Numbered from the stretch's first letter, positions 8,539 through 17,889 are shown. The stretch: DNA of 64,000 nucleotides from a bacterium D16-76 (GCA_009917445.1 QZEE01000018.1:18597-82596); one strand, 5' to 3'. Made by a program: numbers and translations. The notes: generated by a model from the sequence alone, not told the origin.

Positions 8539-10212
8539 ATGGCTGATTATTTGAAACTGAAAAAATCCAACTGCGTCAACTGCTATAAGTGCATCCGCCA
8601 CTGCCCGGTCAAATCCATCAAGTTCTCCTCCGACCAGGCCCACATCGTTTCCGACGAATGTATCCTCTGCGGCCAGTGCTTCGTGGTCTGCCCCCAAAAC
8701 GCCAAAGAAGTCCGCGGCGACGTGGTCAAGGCCCTGGAGCTCATGAAGAAGGGCCCCGTTATCGCCAGCGTAGCCCCCTCCTTTGTGGCCAACTACCCCG
8801 GCGCCACCATCGCCACTATGGAAGTGGCCCTGAAAAAGCTGGGCTTTGCCTCTGCCGAAGAGACCGCCGAAGGCGCCTCCATCGTCAAAACCCAGTATGA
8901 GAAAATGGTGGCGGACGCCCGCCAGGATGTGATCATCTCCTCCTGCTGCCACTCCGTCAACCTCTTGATCGAGAAATACCACCCCGAGGTGCTCCCGTAC
9001 CTGGCCACCGTGGTGTCGCCCATGCAGGCCCACTGCCGTAAGATCAAGGCCGCAAACCCCGGCGCCTCCACCGTGTTCATCGGCCCCTGCATCTCCAAAA
9101 AAGCCGAGGCCGAGGCCTACCCCGGCGACGTAGACTGCGTGCTCACCTTCGAAGAGCTCACCGAATGGATGAAGCAGGAAAACGTCTCCATCGAAAAGGG
9201 CCAGGATACCCTGGAGGAAAGCCGGGCCCGCCTGTTCCCCACCAGCGGCGGCATCCTGCGCACCATGGAGCAGGATTCCAAAGAGTACAGCTACCTGGTG
9301 GTAGACGGCATCGACAACTGCATCCAGGCCCTTAACGACATTAAAGAGGGCAAAATGCATAAATGCTTTATCGAGATGTCCATCTGCGCCGGCTCCTGCA
9401 TCGGCGGCCCGGCCATGGAGCACGCCCAGCGCCGCCCGGTCACCGACTACATAGAGGTAGACCGCTACGCCGGCCGCAAGGACTTCGCCATCCCCCAGCC
9501 CGAGGAAAAGGACCTGATCAAAGACCACAAGTTCATTGGCCTGCACCGCAATATGCCCGGCCAAAACGACATTGAAGAGATCCTGCGGAAAATGGGCAAA
9601 ACCAGCCCCGAGCACGAGCTCAACTGCGGCGCCTGCGGCTACAACACCTGCCGGGAGAAGGCCGTGGCCGTGTACCTGGGCAAGGCCAACATCAACATGT
9701 GCCTGCCTTATCTGAAGGAGAAGGCCGAGTCGTTCTCCGATACGATCATCAACAACACCCCCAACGGCATCATCGTCCTAAACGAGCAGCTGGAGGTCCA
9801 GCAGATCAACGCCGCCGCCTGCCACATCATGAACATCCGCTACGCCTCCGATGTCCTGGGCGACCAGGTCATCCGCATCCTGGACCCCAAGGTCTTCCTG
9901 GATGTCATGCAGACCGGCCAGGCCGTGCGGGACGAAAAGGTCTACCTGGCCGAATATAAGCGCTATGTAGAGCAAAGCGTCATTTACGACAAAAGCTACC
10001 GCATCATCATGTGCATCATGCGCGACGTCACCGACGAAGAGCGCCAGCGCCAGCGCAAAGAAGAGATCAGCCACTCCACCATCGAAGTGACGGACAACGT
10101 CATTGAGAAGCAAATGCGCGTAGTACAGGAGATCGCCTCCCTCTTGGGCGAGACGACCGCCGAGACCAAGATCGCGCTGACTAAGTTAAAGGATTCTTTG
10201 AAAGATGAATAA
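8539..10212 (+). CDS. Sensory-type [FeFe]-hydrogenase with PAS domain (HydS-like)
   Basis: Predicted H2 sensor rather than a bulk H2 producer. Domain order in the 557-residue protein: two [4Fe-4S] ferredoxin motifs (CVNCYKCIRHC from residue 12; CILCGQCFVVC about 41), H-cluster domain with the three cysteine motifs SSCCH (about 134), GPCISKK (about 182) and CAGSCIGG (about 282), a CGACGYNTC cluster motif (about 362, PF04060-like), and a C-terminal PAS domain (about 400-495) ending in a helical tail. The start at 8539 follows GAGAAAGAAAGG. Its stop overlaps the phosphatase gene by eight bases. PAS-linked group C hydrogenases next to phosphatases are known from Ruminococcus albus and other clostridia. 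The first motif ends in His instead of the usual Pro. Confidence 0.88.
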   Translation: MADYLKLKKSNCVNCYKCIRHCPVKSIKFSSDQAHIVSDECILCGQCFVVCPQNAKEVRGDVVKALELMKKGPVIASVAPSFVANYPGATIATMEVALKKLGFASAEETAEGASIVKTQYEKMVADARQDVIISSCCHSVNLLIEKYHPEVLPYLATVVSPMQAHCRKIKAANPGASTVFIGPCISKKAEAEAYPGDVDCVLTFEELTEWMKQENVSIEKGQDTLEESRARLFPTSGGILRTMEQDSKEYSYLVVDGIDNCIQALNDIKEGKMHKCFIEMSICAGSCIGGPAMEHAQRRPVTDYIEVDRYAGRKDFAIPQPEEKDLIKDHKFIGLHRNMPGQNDIEEILRKMGKTSPEHELNCGACGYNTCREKAVAVYLGKANINMCLPYLKEKAESFSDTIINNTPNGIIVLNEQLEVQQINAAACHIMNIRYASDVLGDQVIRILDPKVFLDVMQTGQAVRDEKVYLAEYKRYVEQSVIYDKSYRIIMCIMRDVTDEERQRQRKEEISHSTIEVTDNVIEKQMRVVQEIASLLGETTAETKIALTKLKDSLKDE

Positions 10213-11377
10213 TTTATGCAGTGACATCGGATATACCAGCGTCAACAAATGGGGCGAGCAGCTTTGCGGCGATCGGGTGGAGATCGTAGAGCAGGGCGAA
10301 AACTCCACCGTAGTGGTGCTGGCCGACGGCATGGGCAGCGGCGTCAAAGCCAACATCCTGTCGTCCCTCACGTCCAAAATCATTTCAACCATGATGGCGG
10401 CCAACATGTCCATCGAGGACTGCGTGTCCACCATCGCCTCCACCCTGCCGGTGTGCGCCGTGCGGCAGGTGGCCTATTCCACGTTCACCATCATCCACAT
10501 CATTGATAACGAGGAAGCTGAGATCATCCAGTACGACAACCCCCTGCTCATCCTCATCCGGGACGGCAAGTTTGTCGAGATCCCCAAAACCGGCAACGAG
10601 ATCGAGGGCAAAATGATCTACCGTTCCCACATCAAGCTGCAGGAAAACGACTTCCTCTTCACCATGAGCGACGGCACCATCCACGCCGGCGTAGGCCAGT
10701 CCCTGAACTTCGGCTGGCAGCGCCCGGAAATCATCAAGTTCCTGGAAATGATGTACGACCCCTCCTACACCGCCAAAACCTACAGCACCCTCCTGGTAGA
10801 AGAGTGCAACCACCTCTACGGCGGCCACCCCGGGGACGACACCACCGTGGCCTGCGTAAAAATCCGCAACCGCCAGCAGGTAAACCTGATGATCGGCCCG
10901 CCCTCCGACCGCAAGGACGTAAACAAAATGCAGGCGCTGTTCCACTCCAAAGAGGGCAAGCACATCGTCTGCGGCGGCACCACGTCCACCATCACCTCCG
11001 AGTACCTGAAAAAGCCCATGATTGCCGACCTGGACTACCTGGACCCGGAGATCCCGCCCATCGCCAAAATCGAGGGCGTAGACCTGGTGACCGAAGGCGT
11101 CATCACCATCAGCAAGGTGGTAGACTACGCCAAAGACTTCCTGCAGGACAACGAATCCTACACCGAATGGGGCTACAAGCGGGACGGCGCTTCCCTCATC
11201 GCGCGCATGCTCTTTGAAGAGGCCACAGACATCAACTTCTTCGTAGGCCGCGCCGTAAACCCCGCCCACCAAAACCCCAACCTGCCCATCAGCTTTAACA
11301 TCAAAATGCGCCTGGTCGAAGAGCTCAGCGAAAGCCTGCGGGCCATGGGCAAGCGCATCAAGGTAAGCTATTTCTAA
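10205..11377 (+). CDS. SpoIIE-family (PP2C-type) serine/threonine phosphatase
   Basis: A 390-residue protein with a PP2C/SpoIIE catalytic core in the first 225 residues: VVVLADGMGSGVKAN near residue 38, TMSDGTIHAG near 155 and the metal-binding GHPGDDTTVACV near 210. The following 165 residues are a separate domain conserved in hydrogenase-linked homologues; its role is not known to me. There are no membrane segments. The gene overlaps the end of the PAS-hydrogenase gene by eight bases, so the two are translationally coupled and are likely partners: the PAS hydrogenase senses H2 and the phosphatase transmits the signal (inference from context and from the R. albus HydS locus). Confidence 0.88.
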   Translation: MNNLCSDIGYTSVNKWGEQLCGDRVEIVEQGENSTVVVLADGMGSGVKANILSSLTSKIISTMMAANMSIEDCVSTIASTLPVCAVRQVAYSTFTIIHIIDNEEAEIIQYDNPLLILIRDGKFVEIPKTGNEIEGKMIYRSHIKLQENDFLFTMSDGTIHAGVGQSLNFGWQRPEIIKFLEMMYDPSYTAKTYSTLLVEECNHLYGGHPGDDTTVACVKIRNRQQVNLMIGPPSDRKDVNKMQALFHSKEGKHIVCGGTTSTITSEYLKKPMIADLDYLDPEIPPIAKIEGVDLVTEGVITISKVVDYAKDFLQDNESYTEWGYKRDGASLIARMLFEEATDINFFVGRAVNPAHQNPNLPISFNIKMRLVEELSESLRAMGKRIKVSYF

Positions 11378-11402
11378 GGGCCTCCGGCGGCTAAGGGGCC
11401 CG

Positions 11403-11458
11403 GTCTCGCCTGCCGGCTCGGTCGGCTGCTGGACGCGCCCCACTGGGGCGCAGCAGCC
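11403..11458 (-). repeat. Dispersed hairpin repeat, copy 1
   Basis: Reverse-orientation copy. Outer stem GGCTGCT (11424-11430) pairs with AGCAGCC (11452-11458); inner stem GCGCCCC (11435-11441) pairs with GGGGCGC (11445-11451) around an ACT loop; the tail GTCTCGCCTGCCGGCTCGG runs 11403-11421. It lies between the phosphatase and hydrogenase genes. Same architecture as 16465-16520 with paired base changes. Confidence 0.8.
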
Positions 11459-11554
11459 CCTTAAAACCCCGCCAAAGGGGCAAACCCCCTTTGGAATCCC
11501 GGATTTCCCGTTTGCGCATATAGAATCAACAGCCCCAGAAAGGAGAATGGGACT

Positions 11555-12997
11555 ATGCCAATACCCGGACAAGAGGAATGGAAATTTGATACGAAAGTGC
11601 AGTACATAAAATACAAAGTGCTGCGCGAGGTGGCCCGGTGCGCCTTTGAGGACCGCCTGCTCGCCACCTACACCGAGATACCCAAGCTCATCGTCAAAGA
11701 TAAGCCCACCATGCGGTGCTGCATCTACAAAGAGCGCGCCATTGTAGAGGAGCGCATCCGCCTGGCCATGGGCGGCAATAAAGAAAACCCCAATGTAATC
11801 GAGGTCATCGATATTGCCTGCGACGAATGTTCCAAAAGCGGCTACAACGTGGGCAGCGCCTGCCGCGGGTGCCTTGCCCACCGCTGCGCCGATGTGTGCC
11901 CCCGTGGGGCCATCAGCTTCGACGAGCACCAGAAGGCCCACATCGATAAATCCAAATGTGTAGACTGCGGCCGCTGCGCCCAGGTGTGCCCCTACAGCGC
12001 CATTGTCAACGAAAAGCGCCCCTGCGAAAAAGCCTGCAAGGTAAAAGCCATCAGCATGGCCGAAGGGGGGGAGGCCGCCATCGACAACAGCAAGTGCATT
12101 TCCTGCGGGGCCTGCGCCTACATGTGCCCCTTTGGCGCCATTGTGGATAAATCCTTTATCCTGGACGTAGTCAAGCTCATCAAAGAAAGCCAGAACAACG
12201 AAAAATATAAGCTCTACGCCGTCATCGCCCCATCCATTTCCAGCCAGTTCAGCTACGCCAAGCTGGGCCAGGTGATTTCCGGCATTAAAGAGCTGGGCTT
12301 CTTCACCGTCGTAGAAGCCGCCCTGGGCGCCGACATGGTAGCCTACGCCGAGTCCAAGGAGCTTTCCGAGAAAGGCTTCCTCACCAGCTCCTGCTGCCCG
12401 GCCTTTGTAGACTACGTGGAGAAAGCCTTCCCCCAAATGAAAGAGCATGTCTCCCACAACCTGTCCCCGGCGGCCACCATCGCCCAGTACATCAAAGAGA
12501 CCGACCCCACCGCCAAAATCGTCTTCATGGGCCCCTGCACCGCGAAAAAGATGGAGTTCCAGAAAGAAGGCCTAAAGGATATCATCGATTCCACCATCAC
12601 CTTCGAAGAGCTCCAGGCCCTCTTCGACAGCCGGGACCTGGACCTGAAGTCCCTGCCCGAAGACGTACTGGACAACGCCAGCTACTACGGCCGCATCTTC
12701 GCCCGCAGCGGCGGCCTCAGCGACGCCGTAGCCCAGGGCCTCAAAGAGCAGGAAATTGAGTTCGACCTGAAAGCCGTCCCCTGCGACGGCATCGAAGCCT
12801 GCCGCGTAGCCCTCTTAAAAGCCTCCAAGGGCCTCCTGCCCGGCAACTTTATCGAGGGCATGGCCTGCGTAGGCGGCTGCATCGGCGGCGCGGGCTGCCT
12901 CACTCACGGCGAGAAGAACAAAGCCGACGTAGACAAATACGGCAAAGAAGCCTACGAAAAGACCATCACGTCCGCCATTGGCATGATGAAGAAATAA
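11555..12997 (+). CDS. Stand-alone [FeFe]-hydrogenase (HydA2-like, probably group B)
   Basis: Predicted ferredoxin-dependent, non-bifurcating hydrogenase (2 H+ + 2 e- = H2). The 480-residue protein has a unique N-terminal 85 residues, a cysteine-rich region (CDECSKSGYNVGSACRGCLAHRCADVC, about 89-115), two [4Fe-4S] motifs (CVDCGRCAQVC about 140, CISCGACAYMC about 180), then the H-cluster domain with SSCCP (about 277), GPCTAKK (about 325) and CVGGCIGG (about 434). This layout and length fit group B enzymes. AAAGGAGA precedes the start. It follows the sensory hydrogenase-phosphatase pair, as hydA2 accompanies hydS in Ruminococcus albus, and may be the target of that sensing. Confidence 0.88.
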   Translation: MPIPGQEEWKFDTKVQYIKYKVLREVARCAFEDRLLATYTEIPKLIVKDKPTMRCCIYKERAIVEERIRLAMGGNKENPNVIEVIDIACDECSKSGYNVGSACRGCLAHRCADVCPRGAISFDEHQKAHIDKSKCVDCGRCAQVCPYSAIVNEKRPCEKACKVKAISMAEGGEAAIDNSKCISCGACAYMCPFGAIVDKSFILDVVKLIKESQNNEKYKLYAVIAPSISSQFSYAKLGQVISGIKELGFFTVVEAALGADMVAYAESKELSEKGFLTSSCCPAFVDYVEKAFPQMKEHVSHNLSPAATIAQYIKETDPTAKIVFMGPCTAKKMEFQKEGLKDIIDSTITFEELQALFDSRDLDLKSLPEDVLDNASYYGRIFARSGGLSDAVAQGLKEQEIEFDLKAVPCDGIEACRVALLKASKGLLPGNFIEGMACVGGCIGGAGCLTHGEKNKADVDKYGKEAYEKTITSAIGMMKK

Positions 12998-13060
12998 CCA
13001 TTGAAAATTCCACGCGGCGCGTTCCCCCAAGGGCGCGCCGTTTTTCAGGAGGGAAAACCT

Positions 13061-14068
13061 ATGCAAGCAGCCTATTTCCTTGGCAATAAGACCTTCGAGG
13101 TACGCGAGTGCCCCATCCCCACCCCCGGCCCCGGCGAAGTAGTCATCGCCAATAAGGCCTGCGGCGTCTGCGGCACCGACGTCCACATCTACCACGGCGA
13201 GCCCGGCTCTGCCGACGTCACCCCGCCCGTAGTCCTGGGCCACGAGTACGCCGGCGAAGTCACCGCCGTAGGGGAGGGCGTCACCGCCCTGCGGGTAGGC
13301 GACCACGTCACCGTAGACCCCAACATTTACTGCGGCCAGTGCGAATACTGCCAAAACGGCAAAAAGCAGCTGTGCGAGTCCATGCAGGCCATTGGCGTCA
13401 CCCGTGACGGCGGCTTTGCCCAGTACAGTGTAGTGCCGGTCAGCCAGGCCTTCAAGCTTTCGCCCGATTTGCCCTACGAGTGGGGCGCTATGGCCGAGCC
13501 CGTAGCCTGCTGCCTCCACGGCATCGACATAGCCGGCATCCGCCCCGGCGACACGGTCTGTATCGTAGGCGGCGGGGCCATCGGCCTAATCATGCTCCAG
13601 CTGTCGAAGCTTTCCGGCGCAGCCCAGCTCCTTGTCAGCGAGCCCAACGCCAAGCGCCGCGAAGCCGCCCTGCAGCTGGGCGCCAGCCGCGCCATCGACC
13701 CCACCGACCCCCAGCAGCGCCAATCCATGCTCAGCGCGGCCGATGTGGTCATCGAGTGCGTAGGCAACACCCCCGCCGTGCAAAGCGCCTTTGACTTCGC
13801 CAAAAAAGGCGCCACCCTGGTGCTTTTCAGTGTCCCCAAAGTAGACGCCGCTTTCCCGCTCCCCCTCTTCGACGTTTACAAGAAAGAGCTCACCATCAAA
13901 GGCTCCTTCGTAAACCCCGACACCCACTACCGGGCCGTCCAGCTCCTAAACGCCGGCAAGCTGGATTTCGCCCCCATCATCACCCATCGCTTCCCCCTCA
14001 CCCAAATGCCCGAAGCCATCGCCGAGCAAATGGGCAGCGGCTCCATCAAAGTCGTCGTCTGCCCCTAA
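13061..14068 (+). CDS. Zinc-dependent MDR-family alcohol/polyol dehydrogenase
   Basis: A medium-chain dehydrogenase related to sorbitol and threonine dehydrogenases. The start at 13061 follows CAGGAGG. The 335-residue protein has the catalytic zinc motif CGVCGTDVHIYHGE (about 30), GHEYAGEVTAVGEG (about 58), a structural zinc lobe with four cysteines (CGQCEYCQNGKKQLC, about 90-105) and a Rossmann loop VGGGAIGLIMLQL (about 170). The cofactor is NAD(H) or NADP(H); the substrate cannot be told from sequence. It follows the hydrogenase gene after 63 bases and is closed by a strong terminator, so it may be the last gene of that transcript. Confidence 0.88.
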   Translation: MQAAYFLGNKTFEVRECPIPTPGPGEVVIANKACGVCGTDVHIYHGEPGSADVTPPVVLGHEYAGEVTAVGEGVTALRVGDHVTVDPNIYCGQCEYCQNGKKQLCESMQAIGVTRDGGFAQYSVVPVSQAFKLSPDLPYEWGAMAEPVACCLHGIDIAGIRPGDTVCIVGGGAIGLIMLQLSKLSGAAQLLVSEPNAKRREAALQLGASRAIDPTDPQQRQSMLSAADVVIECVGNTPAVQSAFDFAKKGATLVLFSVPKVDAAFPLPLFDVYKKELTIKGSFVNPDTHYRAVQLLNAGKLDFAPIITHRFPLTQMPEAIAEQMGSGSIKVVVCP

Positions 14069-14201
14069 GCCTCCGGCCGCCAGGGGCCCTGCCCCCGAGC
14101 CTCCGGCGGCCAGGGGCCCTGCCCCTGGACCCCGCAAGGGGCCAGCCGCCCCTTGACCGCGCCCCGCGTCCCCCATTGATCGGCTTCTAACATAAGCAAA
14201 G

Positions 14202-14242
14202 CAGCCCCTGTCACCGCGTTTGGTGGCAAGGGCTGTTTTTTT
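14202..14242 (+). terminator. Intrinsic terminator after the MDR dehydrogenase gene
   Basis: CAGCCCCTGTCACC (14202-14215) pairs with GGTGGCAAGGGCTG (14222-14235) with one mismatch and a six-base loop, followed by seven T. Upstream at 14070-14160 are repeated GC-rich stretches (GCCTCCGGC, GGGGCCCTGCCCC) of the kind scattered between genes here. Confidence 0.88.
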
Positions 14243-14278
14243 AATTTTCTATTTTGCGGGGTTTATCTCCCAGCAGCC

Positions 14279-16069
14279 TTATTTCTTTTCAATGGTCGCC
14301 GGCGCCGCAAACCCGTCCCGAATCACCTTATACACCTCATCCGAGAACTTAGGCTTCCGGTCATAGGTATACAGGCCGTTTTGTTCCTGCTCCACGTCGG
14401 TCAGCTGGGTGTAGCAGTAAGCGCACATTTTGGGGTCGTCCAGCAGGGCCTTTGTCAGCCCGGCCACGCGCTTGCCCACTTCGTCTTCGGTCAAAGGCCT
14501 TGCGCCATAGCCCCAGCCCGTCAAGCCCCCTTCGCCGTTTTCCATCCGGACTCTCTGGGTTTCCGCTTCCTGGGCGTTCCACCAGGTGCCGCCGTATTCG
14601 CTCACAAAGTAAGGCTGACCGCCGTACTGCTGCCGCTCCGGATGTGTTTCATAGGCCTTCGGGTTCCCGGCATACCGCTGGTAAAAGACCTCCGGGTCTT
14701 GCTCATAGTCATGCACGTCATAAATATCCGTCACCACATGGAAGTTGCCGCTGGTGTCAATAACCGGCCGGGTGGGGTCAACCGCCTTTGTAGCGTAGTA
14801 GATCCCCGCCAGCACCCGGTCGTCCTGCCGGCAGCCTTTATAATCCCATGTCTCGTTAAAGGGGCACCACCCCACCAAAGCCGGGTGGTTAAAGTCCCGT
14901 TTCACTTCCTCCAGCCATTGGGGCAGCACCGTGCACAGGGCGTCGGCCTCGGTAATGTCCAGCCCCCAGTTGGGGAATTCCCCCCACACCAGGTACCCCA
15001 TGCGGTCAGCCCAGTACAAGAACCTCTCTTCAAAGACCTTCTCATGCAGCCGGGCCCCATTAAAGCCCAGCGCCATAGAGAGCCTTATGTCCTGCTGCAG
15101 CGCCTCATCCGTAGGCGCGGTGTAAATGCCGTCCGGGTAGAACCCCTGGTCCAGCACCAGCCTCTGGAAGACCGGCCTGCCGTTCAAGCAGATAGCCCCG
15201 TCCACCAGCTCGACCTTCCGCAGCCCAAAGTAGGATTCCACCACGTCCACAGCCCCGCCGTCTTCGCCCATCAAAGTCAGCGTCAAGTCGTACAGGGTAG
15301 GGGAGCCCGGCCCCCACAAAGCCACCTCATCCAAAGGCAGGTCCAACGCCGTGCAGGTCCCCCCGCACACCGCCTCCGCCTGGCCCACGGTCTTGCCGCC
15401 CAGGGTGGCCTTTGCCGCTACCTTCATCCCAGAAGCCGGTACGTTGGTAAACACCTTCAAATGGGCCCGCCCGTTGTCCGGGTCCGGCACCGTCTCCACC
15501 GAAGCCAGATACGTCCGGGGCACAAACTCCACCCACACGCTCTGCCAAATGCCCGTAGTGCGGGTGTACAAGCACCCATAAGAGGCAAATTCCTGGCTCT
15601 GCTTGCCGCTGGGCTGCTTGCCGCTGCGCAAATGGTCCGCGGCATAAACCGTCACCGCGTTCACGCCGGCCTTAGCCGCCCCGGTCACGTCAAAGCTGAA
15701 CGAGGTATACCCCCCGTCGTGGCTGCCCACAGCCTGGCCGTTTACAAACACCTCACAGTGGTAGTCCACCGCGCCAAAGTGCAGCAGTACCCGGCCCTGC
15801 AGCTGTTCTTCCGTCAGGGTGATTTCCCGCCGGTACCACACCGCCTCCACAAAATCCGTCATGCCCAGCCCCGAAAGCCCGCTTTCCGGGCAGAACGGCA
15901 CCGTAATCGAAAGGGGCAGGCTGTCCTTTTCCGCCCACCCTTGGGCCTTTTTCGAGTCGCTGTAGTCAAAGTCAAACTGCCAAAGCCCATTTAGGCTCAG
16001 CCAGTTTTCCCGGAAAAATTGCGGCCGCGGGTGTTCCGGCCTGGGGATGCTGGTAGGGATGGTATCCAT
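14279..16069 (-). CDS. Glycoside hydrolase family 2 protein (beta-galactosidase/beta-glucuronidase type)
   Basis: A 596-residue cytoplasmic GH2 enzyme without signal peptide. Domains in order: sugar-binding jelly roll (about 15-185, ENWLSLNGLWQFDFDY, FGAVDYHCEVFVNGQAVGSHDGGY), immunoglobulin-like domain (about 190-285) and the TIM barrel (about 290-590). The catalytic acid/base is the Glu of FNETWDYKG (about 405), and the nucleophile is the Glu of YFVSEYGG (about 497). Substrate specificity is not clear; the short length and missing small-chain domain argue against a LacZ-type enzyme. It is expressed alone from the promoter at 16130-16158; AAGGAGG lies upstream of the start. Confidence 0.92.
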   Translation of the reverse strand: MDTIPTSIPRPEHPRPQFFRENWLSLNGLWQFDFDYSDSKKAQGWAEKDSLPLSITVPFCPESGLSGLGMTDFVEAVWYRREITLTEEQLQGRVLLHFGAVDYHCEVFVNGQAVGSHDGGYTSFSFDVTGAAKAGVNAVTVYAADHLRSGKQPSGKQSQEFASYGCLYTRTTGIWQSVWVEFVPRTYLASVETVPDPDNGRAHLKVFTNVPASGMKVAAKATLGGKTVGQAEAVCGGTCTALDLPLDEVALWGPGSPTLYDLTLTLMGEDGGAVDVVESYFGLRKVELVDGAICLNGRPVFQRLVLDQGFYPDGIYTAPTDEALQQDIRLSMALGFNGARLHEKVFEERFLYWADRMGYLVWGEFPNWGLDITEADALCTVLPQWLEEVKRDFNHPALVGWCPFNETWDYKGCRQDDRVLAGIYYATKAVDPTRPVIDTSGNFHVVTDIYDVHDYEQDPEVFYQRYAGNPKAYETHPERQQYGGQPYFVSEYGGTWWNAQEAETQRVRMENGEGGLTGWGYGARPLTEDEVGKRVAGLTKALLDDPKMCAYCYTQLTDVEQEQNGLYTYDRKPKFSDEVYKVIRDGFAAPATIEKK

Positions 16070-16129
16070 AAAAAGGACCCTCCTTAATATTCATCATAAT
16101 TTTAGGCAGTATCCTGCCGCGCTGCCGCT

Positions 16130-16158
16130 ATTCTAGCACACCCCCCAGCAAAAAGCAA
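16130..16158 (-). promoter_or_regulatory. Promoter of the GH2 gene
   Basis: Minus strand: TTGCTT (16153-16158), 17 bases, TAGAAT (16130-16135), with TGC directly before the -10 box. Confidence 0.7.
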
Positions 16159-16222
16159 CATCCGCCCGCCCCATCCCCCTAAAAAATTTTGTAAAATTTT
16201 GCCCTATCGAAAAACAAATGTT

Positions 16223-16251
16223 TTGCATTTTTCCTCCATATATGGTATACT
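16223..16251 (+). promoter_or_regulatory. Promoter of the rarA-like gene with long leader
   Basis: TTGCAT (16223-16228), 17 bases, TATACT (16246-16251) preceded by TGG. The leader to the start at 16624 would be about 365 bases and contains dispersed repeat copy 2. No riboswitch class was recognised in it. Confidence 0.75.
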
Positions 16252-16464
16252 GTTCTAGTAACCGCAACACCTTGTTGGAACCAAGCGGCAAAAGGCCCCG
16301 CCCCGCCGCCTAAAAATACAAAGCCCCCGCCAACCAGGGGAGTGTCCAAAGCGAAGAATTTAAAAGCAAGGCTCCGGCGAACAAATCGTAAAAGTTTCGT
16401 CCACCTTTTCAAAGTGTGGGCAAACGCAAACGCTGCGCGTTGGCGTTGCTTCGGGGTTTTTAGG

Positions 16465-16520
16465 GGTTGCTGCGTGCCAGTGGCACGCGTCCAGCAACCG
16501 ACCGAGCCGGCAGGCGAGAC
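16465..16520 (+). repeat. Dispersed hairpin repeat, copy 2 (filled copy)
   Basis: Outer stem GGTTGCT (16465-16471) pairs with AGCAACC (16493-16499); inner stem GCGTGCC (16472-16478) pairs with GGCACGC (16482-16488) around AGT; the tail CCGAGCCGGCAGGCGAGAC ends at 16520. It is framed by GGGGTTTTTAGGGG on the left and CCCCTAAA on the right. The same frame occurs at 50.09-50.12 kb without the insert. A 24-base stretch containing TTTCGTCCACCTTTTC (16391-16414) is also shared with 50059-50082. Confidence 0.85.
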
Positions 16521-16623
16521 CAACGCCCCTAAATCGCCGAAGGCCAAAATTCCGTCACAAACTCTTCTTTATGGGCACACTCCCAACCAGGGCCGGGGTC
16601 CAAAAGCTACAGGAGGGAAGAAA

Positions 16624-17889
16624 ATGGGTTCGCCCCTTGCCGACCGCATACGCCCCGCCACCCTGGACGACGTAGTAGGCCAGCGCCACATCCTGGCCCC
16701 GGGCAAAGCCCTGCGCCGCATCATCGAGTCCGGCCAGGTGCCCAATATGGTCTTTTACGGCCCCTCCGGTGTGGGCAAGACCACCGTGGCCTCCATCATC
16801 GCCCAAAATACAGACCGCCACCTGGTAAAGCTCAACGGCACCACCGCCTCCACCGCCGATATCAAAGACGCCGTAGCCCGCACCGGCACCTTCGAGGGCA
16901 TCAACGGTGTGCTGCTTTACCTGGACGAAATCCAGTATTTCAACAAAAAACAGCAGCAAACCCTGCTGGAGTGCATCGAAAACGGCAGTGTGACCCTCAT
17001 TGCCTCCACCACCGAAAACCCTTATTTTTATGTATATAACGCCATCCTCAGCCGTTCCACGGTCTTCGAGTTCAAGCCCGTCCCCCAAGACCAGGTGGAG
17101 AAAGCCGCCGCCCGCGCCTTTGCCCTCCTGTCCGACGAATTAGGCCAGCCCATCCGCCTGGAGGAAGGCGTCGCCCGCCACATTTCCATAGCCTGCGGTG
17201 GCGACGTGCGCAAAGCCATGAACGCCGCCGAGCTGTGCACCCTGGCCTGTTCCGGCCCCGGCCCCGGCATAACGGTGACCCTGGAAAGCGCCCGCGAGCT
17301 CACCCAAAAAAGCGCCCTGCGCTACGACCGTTCCGGGGACGAGCACTACGACATCATTTCCGCCTTCCAAAAATCCATGCGCGGCTCCGACCCGGACGCG
17401 GCCCTGCACTACCTGGCCCGCCTGCTGGAAGCCGGCGACCTGCCCTCCGTGTGCCGCCGCCTGATGGTCACCGCCTGCGAAGACGTAGGCCTGGCCTGGC
17501 CCCAAATCATCCCCATCGTTAAGGCCGCTGTAGACGCCGCCATGATGGTAGGCCTGCCCGAAGCCAGCCTGCCCCTTTCCGACGCCGTAGTCCTGGTCAG
17601 CACCGCCCCCAAATCCAACTCCGCCCACACCGCCTACGCCGCCGCCCTGGCCGACGTAAAAGCCGGCCATACCGGGGCCATCCCCCGGCACCTGCAAAAC
17701 AAGCACTACGACAGCGCCGAGGTAGCCCGCAAAGGCCAGTTCTACCAGTACCCCCACGACGCCCCCCGCCACTGGCTGCCCCAGCAGTACCTGCCCGATT
17801 CCCTGGCGGGCGCGAAATACTATGAGTACGGCGACAACAAAAACGAGCAAAGCTTCAAGGCCTACTGGGATAAAATCAAAAATAGCTAG
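16624..17889 (+). CDS. RarA/MgsA-type AAA+ ATPase (paralogue 1)
   Basis: Replication-associated recombination ATPase related to clamp loaders; it acts at stalled forks. The start at 16624 follows ACAGGAGGGAAG. The 421-residue product has Walker A GPSGVGKTT (about 45), Walker B LLYLDEIQYF (about 100), a sensor ASTTENP and the C-terminal tetramer domain (ILSRSTVFEFKP onward, SACEDVGLA-like TACEDVGLA, APKSNSAH, YPHDAPRHWLPQQYLPD). A second RarA gene lies at 22359-23699, so the genome has two paralogues. This one has DEIQ in place of the usual DEIH and a shorter N-terminus, lacking the MRPxxLDDxxGQ-type entry of typical RarA only in part (IRPATLDDVVGQ is present). Confidence 0.9.
   Translation: MGSPLADRIRPATLDDVVGQRHILAPGKALRRIIESGQVPNMVFYGPSGVGKTTVASIIAQNTDRHLVKLNGTTASTADIKDAVARTGTFEGINGVLLYLDEIQYFNKKQQQTLLECIENGSVTLIASTTENPYFYVYNAILSRSTVFEFKPVPQDQVEKAAARAFALLSDELGQPIRLEEGVARHISIACGGDVRKAMNAAELCTLACSGPGPGITVTLESARELTQKSALRYDRSGDEHYDIISAFQKSMRGSDPDAALHYLARLLEAGDLPSVCRRLMVTACEDVGLAWPQIIPIVKAAVDAAMMVGLPEASLPLSDAVVLVSTAPKSNSAHTAYAAALADVKAGHTGAIPRHLQNKHYDSAEVARKGQFYQYPHDAPRHWLPQQYLPDSLAGAKYYEYGDNKNEQSFKAYWDKIKNS

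Noticed and set aside
16342..16623. Upstream extension of the first RarA-type protein by 94 residues
   Set aside because: It covers a dispersed repeat, has no ribosome site, and the ATG at 16624 has GGAGG and starts the family fold.
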